This document shows, piece by piece, positions 62,441 through 64,000 of a stretch of DNA of 64,000 nucleotides. The notes beneath the pieces were generated by a model that was not told the origin of the DNA, searched no databases, and saw only the letters and a program-made list of their open reading frames with translations. The first letter of the stretch is position 1, and each line of letters begins with the position of its first letter. Location: NCBI GenBank assembly GCA_009693235.1, contig SHXR01000005.1, positions 1-64,000 on the forward strand. The letters are read 5' to 3'. The DNA comes from Betaproteobacteria bacterium (GTDB lineage Bacteria; Pseudomonadota; Gammaproteobacteria; Burkholderiales; SG8-39). Made by a program: the position numbers and the translations under genes.

Positions 62441-63711
62441 GCACCATCGCTCTTCTCCTCACCCTTGGCTTTGGTGCGCTGGTCGTCGCGGGCGTTCCAT
62501 TCGCGCTGGCGATCGCGGGCATCACTGCCATCGTGTTAGTCGCAGTAGACATCGAGCCCGCGTTCCTTGCGCAGCAAATCATCGCGGGTTCGCAGTCGTT
62601 CAGCCTGTTGGCGATCCCGCTTTTCATGCTCGCCGGCGAATTAATGAGCGCAGGCGGATTGTCGCAACGCCTGGTCGATGTCGCGAGCGTTCTGGTCCGC
62701 CATCTTACCGGCGGGCTGGCGATGGTGACGGTCCTCGCGGCGTTGGTGTTTTCAGCGATCTCCGGATCGGCACCCGCGACGACCGCGGCGATTGGATCGA
62801 TCCTGATTCCAGCCATGGCCAATGCGGGATACAGCCGGGCCTTCGCCGCTTCAATTGCCGTGAGCTCTGGGGTGCTGGGCCCATTGATCCCGCCGTCGAT
62901 CGCATTCGTTATCTGGGGCATCGTCGCCGAGCAATCGATCGGGCGGCTGTTTCTCTCGGGGATCGTACCGGGCCTCGCGATTGCGTTGGGCCTCCTTATC
63001 GTCTGCTATTTCCATGCCAAGCGGAATGCGGTCCCACGACTCGAACGCGCGCGCTGGCCGGAGATCAAGCAAGCCTTTGCGCGCGGTAAATGGGCACTGT
63101 TTTCTCCGCTCGTCGTGCTGGGCGGCATCTACGGCGGCATCTTCACGCCGACCGAAGCCGCGGCGATGAGTTGTGTCTATGCGCTCGCGGTAGGCCTATA
63201 CATCGAGCGCCGACTCACCTGGCGCGCATTGCCGGAAGTCTTCCTCAAGGCAGCCCGCACCAGCGCGCTTGTCACCGCCATCATCGCGGCATCGGTCGGT
63301 TTTGGCGTGCTGATCGCGCAAGAGCAGCTCGCGTTGAAATTCGCCACCTGGCTCGCTGAGAATGTCCGGGAACGTTGGACGGCACTGGCCGGATTGAACG
63401 CCGTGTTCTTCGTGCTCGCCGCGGTGATGGATGAGATTGCCATCATGGTGATTCTCGGGCCGCTCTTGATCGCGATCGGCAACAAGTTCGGCGTCGATCC
63501 GATTCACCTTGGCTCGATCATCGTCACCAATGTCGCGATCGGCATGGCCGCGCCGCCGATCGGCTATTGCCTGTTCGTCGGCATGGCGATTTCCGGGCTG
63601 TCGCTCGGTAAAATATCGAAGGTGATCTGGCCCCAGATCATCGTCATGCTGATCGTGCTGTTTCTGACCACCTATATTCCGTCATTTGCCATGGCGTTCC
63701 AACCGAAATGA
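62437..63711 (+). CDS. TRAP transporter large permease (DctM family)
   Basis: 424 residues. SLLAIPLFMLAGELMSAGGLSQRLVD, FSAISGSAPATTAAIGSILIPAM, GVLGPLIPPSIAFVIWG and NVAIGMAAPPIGYCLFVG are DctM landmarks. Overlaps the following DapA-family gene by four bases (ATGA), linking transport with an aldolase-type enzyme. Confidence 0.92.
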   Translation: MSTIALLLTLGFGALVVAGVPFALAIAGITAIVLVAVDIEPAFLAQQIIAGSQSFSLLAIPLFMLAGELMSAGGLSQRLVDVASVLVRHLTGGLAMVTVLAALVFSAISGSAPATTAAIGSILIPAMANAGYSRAFAASIAVSSGVLGPLIPPSIAFVIWGIVAEQSIGRLFLSGIVPGLAIALGLLIVCYFHAKRNAVPRLERARWPEIKQAFARGKWALFSPLVVLGGIYGGIFTPTEAAAMSCVYALAVGLYIERRLTWRALPEVFLKAARTSALVTAIIAASVGFGVLIAQEQLALKFATWLAENVRERWTALAGLNAVFFVLAAVMDEIAIMVILGPLLIAIGNKFGVDPIHLGSIIVTNVAIGMAAPPIGYCLFVGMAISGLSLGKISKVIWPQIIVMLIVLFLTTYIPSFAMAFQPK

Positions 63712-64000
63712 AGCTCACCACCGCGGCACGCGGCGTCTATGTCATTGCCGCCACACCATTCAATCCGGACGGCAGCCTCGATCTTCGTGGCGCACAGAGC
63801 ATGCTCGATTTCTATCTCGAGCGGGGCGCGCATGGTCTCACCTTGCTTGGCATGATGGGCGAGCAGCAAAAGCTCTCGCCGGAGGAAAGCCTGCGGTTCG
63901 TCGAGACCTGTGCACGGCATGTCGATGGCCGTATACCGATCATTGTCGGCGCGGCCACGCCCTGGATCGACAACCTGAAAGCATTCGCGCAGAGCGTGAT
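63708..64000 (+). CDS. Dihydrodipicolinate synthase (DapA) family protein, partial
   Basis: The first 97 codons before the window ends. GVYVIAATPFNPDGSLDLRGAQSMLDFYLERGAHGLTLLGMMGEQQKLSPEE is the DapA/NanA N-terminal pattern, with the GxxGE loop appearing as GMMGEQ. RIPIIVGAAT follows; the Schiff-base Lys and the rest lie beyond the window. In a TRAP operon the enzyme is more likely a catabolic aldolase or dehydratase of this family than lysine biosynthesis. Confidence 0.85.
   Translation, partial: MKLTTAARGVYVIAATPFNPDGSLDLRGAQSMLDFYLERGAHGLTLLGMMGEQQKLSPEESLRFVETCARHVDGRIPIIVGAATPWIDNLKAFAQSV

Overview
The window reads as a chromosomal segment of a GC-rich betaproteobacterium, most likely order Burkholderiales. 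The main reason is the expansion of Bug/TctC-type periplasmic binding proteins (eight here), a hallmark of Bordetella/Achromobacter/Cupriavidus-like soil and water bacteria. Two small secreted protein families typical of betaproteobacteria are also present. I see no rRNA, tRNA, CRISPR array, phage genes or complete insertion sequence.

Layout. 0-1 kb: a broken small secreted protein gene and a DsrE-like gene. 1-9 kb (minus strand): a branched-chain-type ABC transporter (SBP, two permeases, two ATPases) running into a luciferase-like oxidoreductase, an alpha/beta hydrolase and an MFS transporter. 9-18 kb: TctC + SDR, a phytanoyl-CoA dioxygenase-like gene, then a TRAP transporter (P-Q-M) with an FAD monooxygenase and another TctC. 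17.7-20.3 kb: a MetE-like gene, a fusion scar joining two gene fragments, and two strong hairpin elements. 20.3-30.3 kb: lipoprotein, Crp/Fnr-type regulator, two TctC plus MmgE/PrpD, and a plus-strand run of enoyl-CoA hydratase, TctC, quinone-reductase-like dehydrogenase, MITE, TctC and VOC protein. 30.7-33.9 kb: three consecutive damaged genes (TPR protein, MbnP-like, MbnH-like di-heme enzyme). 34-41 kb: TPR, DUF1415, frameshifted cupin, ABC-F, TctC, a GlcG-like / ABM / MetE-like operon, and an AAA-DUF4143 ATPase. 41.5-57 kb: TctC + molybdopterin oxidase subunit, a NitT/TauT-type ABC transporter with a NicC-like monooxygenase, an NtaA-type flavin monooxygenase, and a second branched-chain-type ABC transporter ending in a three-domain RidA protein. 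57-64 kb: two divergent TRAP transporters flanking an Asp/Glu-racemase/maleate-isomerase-like gene, with a DapA-family gene running off the end.

Together the genes describe an uptake-and-catabolism island for organic acids and probably aromatic or N-heterocyclic acids. There are fourteen intact periplasmic binding proteins, each placed next to oxygenases, dehydrogenases, hydratases or isomerases. Substrates cannot be fixed from sequence alone.

Three cross-cutting observations stand out. (1) A small mobile element (MITE) of the IS5 type is present in three complete copies (89, 99 and 89 bp, with 4-bp target duplications) and one truncated copy; all four lie upstream of a gene in the same relative orientation. 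(2) A natural fusion of three RidA domains, all retaining the catalytic Arg and Glu, follows an ABC transporter operon. (3) There are repeated single-base indels in short G/C runs and several in-frame stops; these are either real decay or consensus errors and affect how the broken genes should be read.
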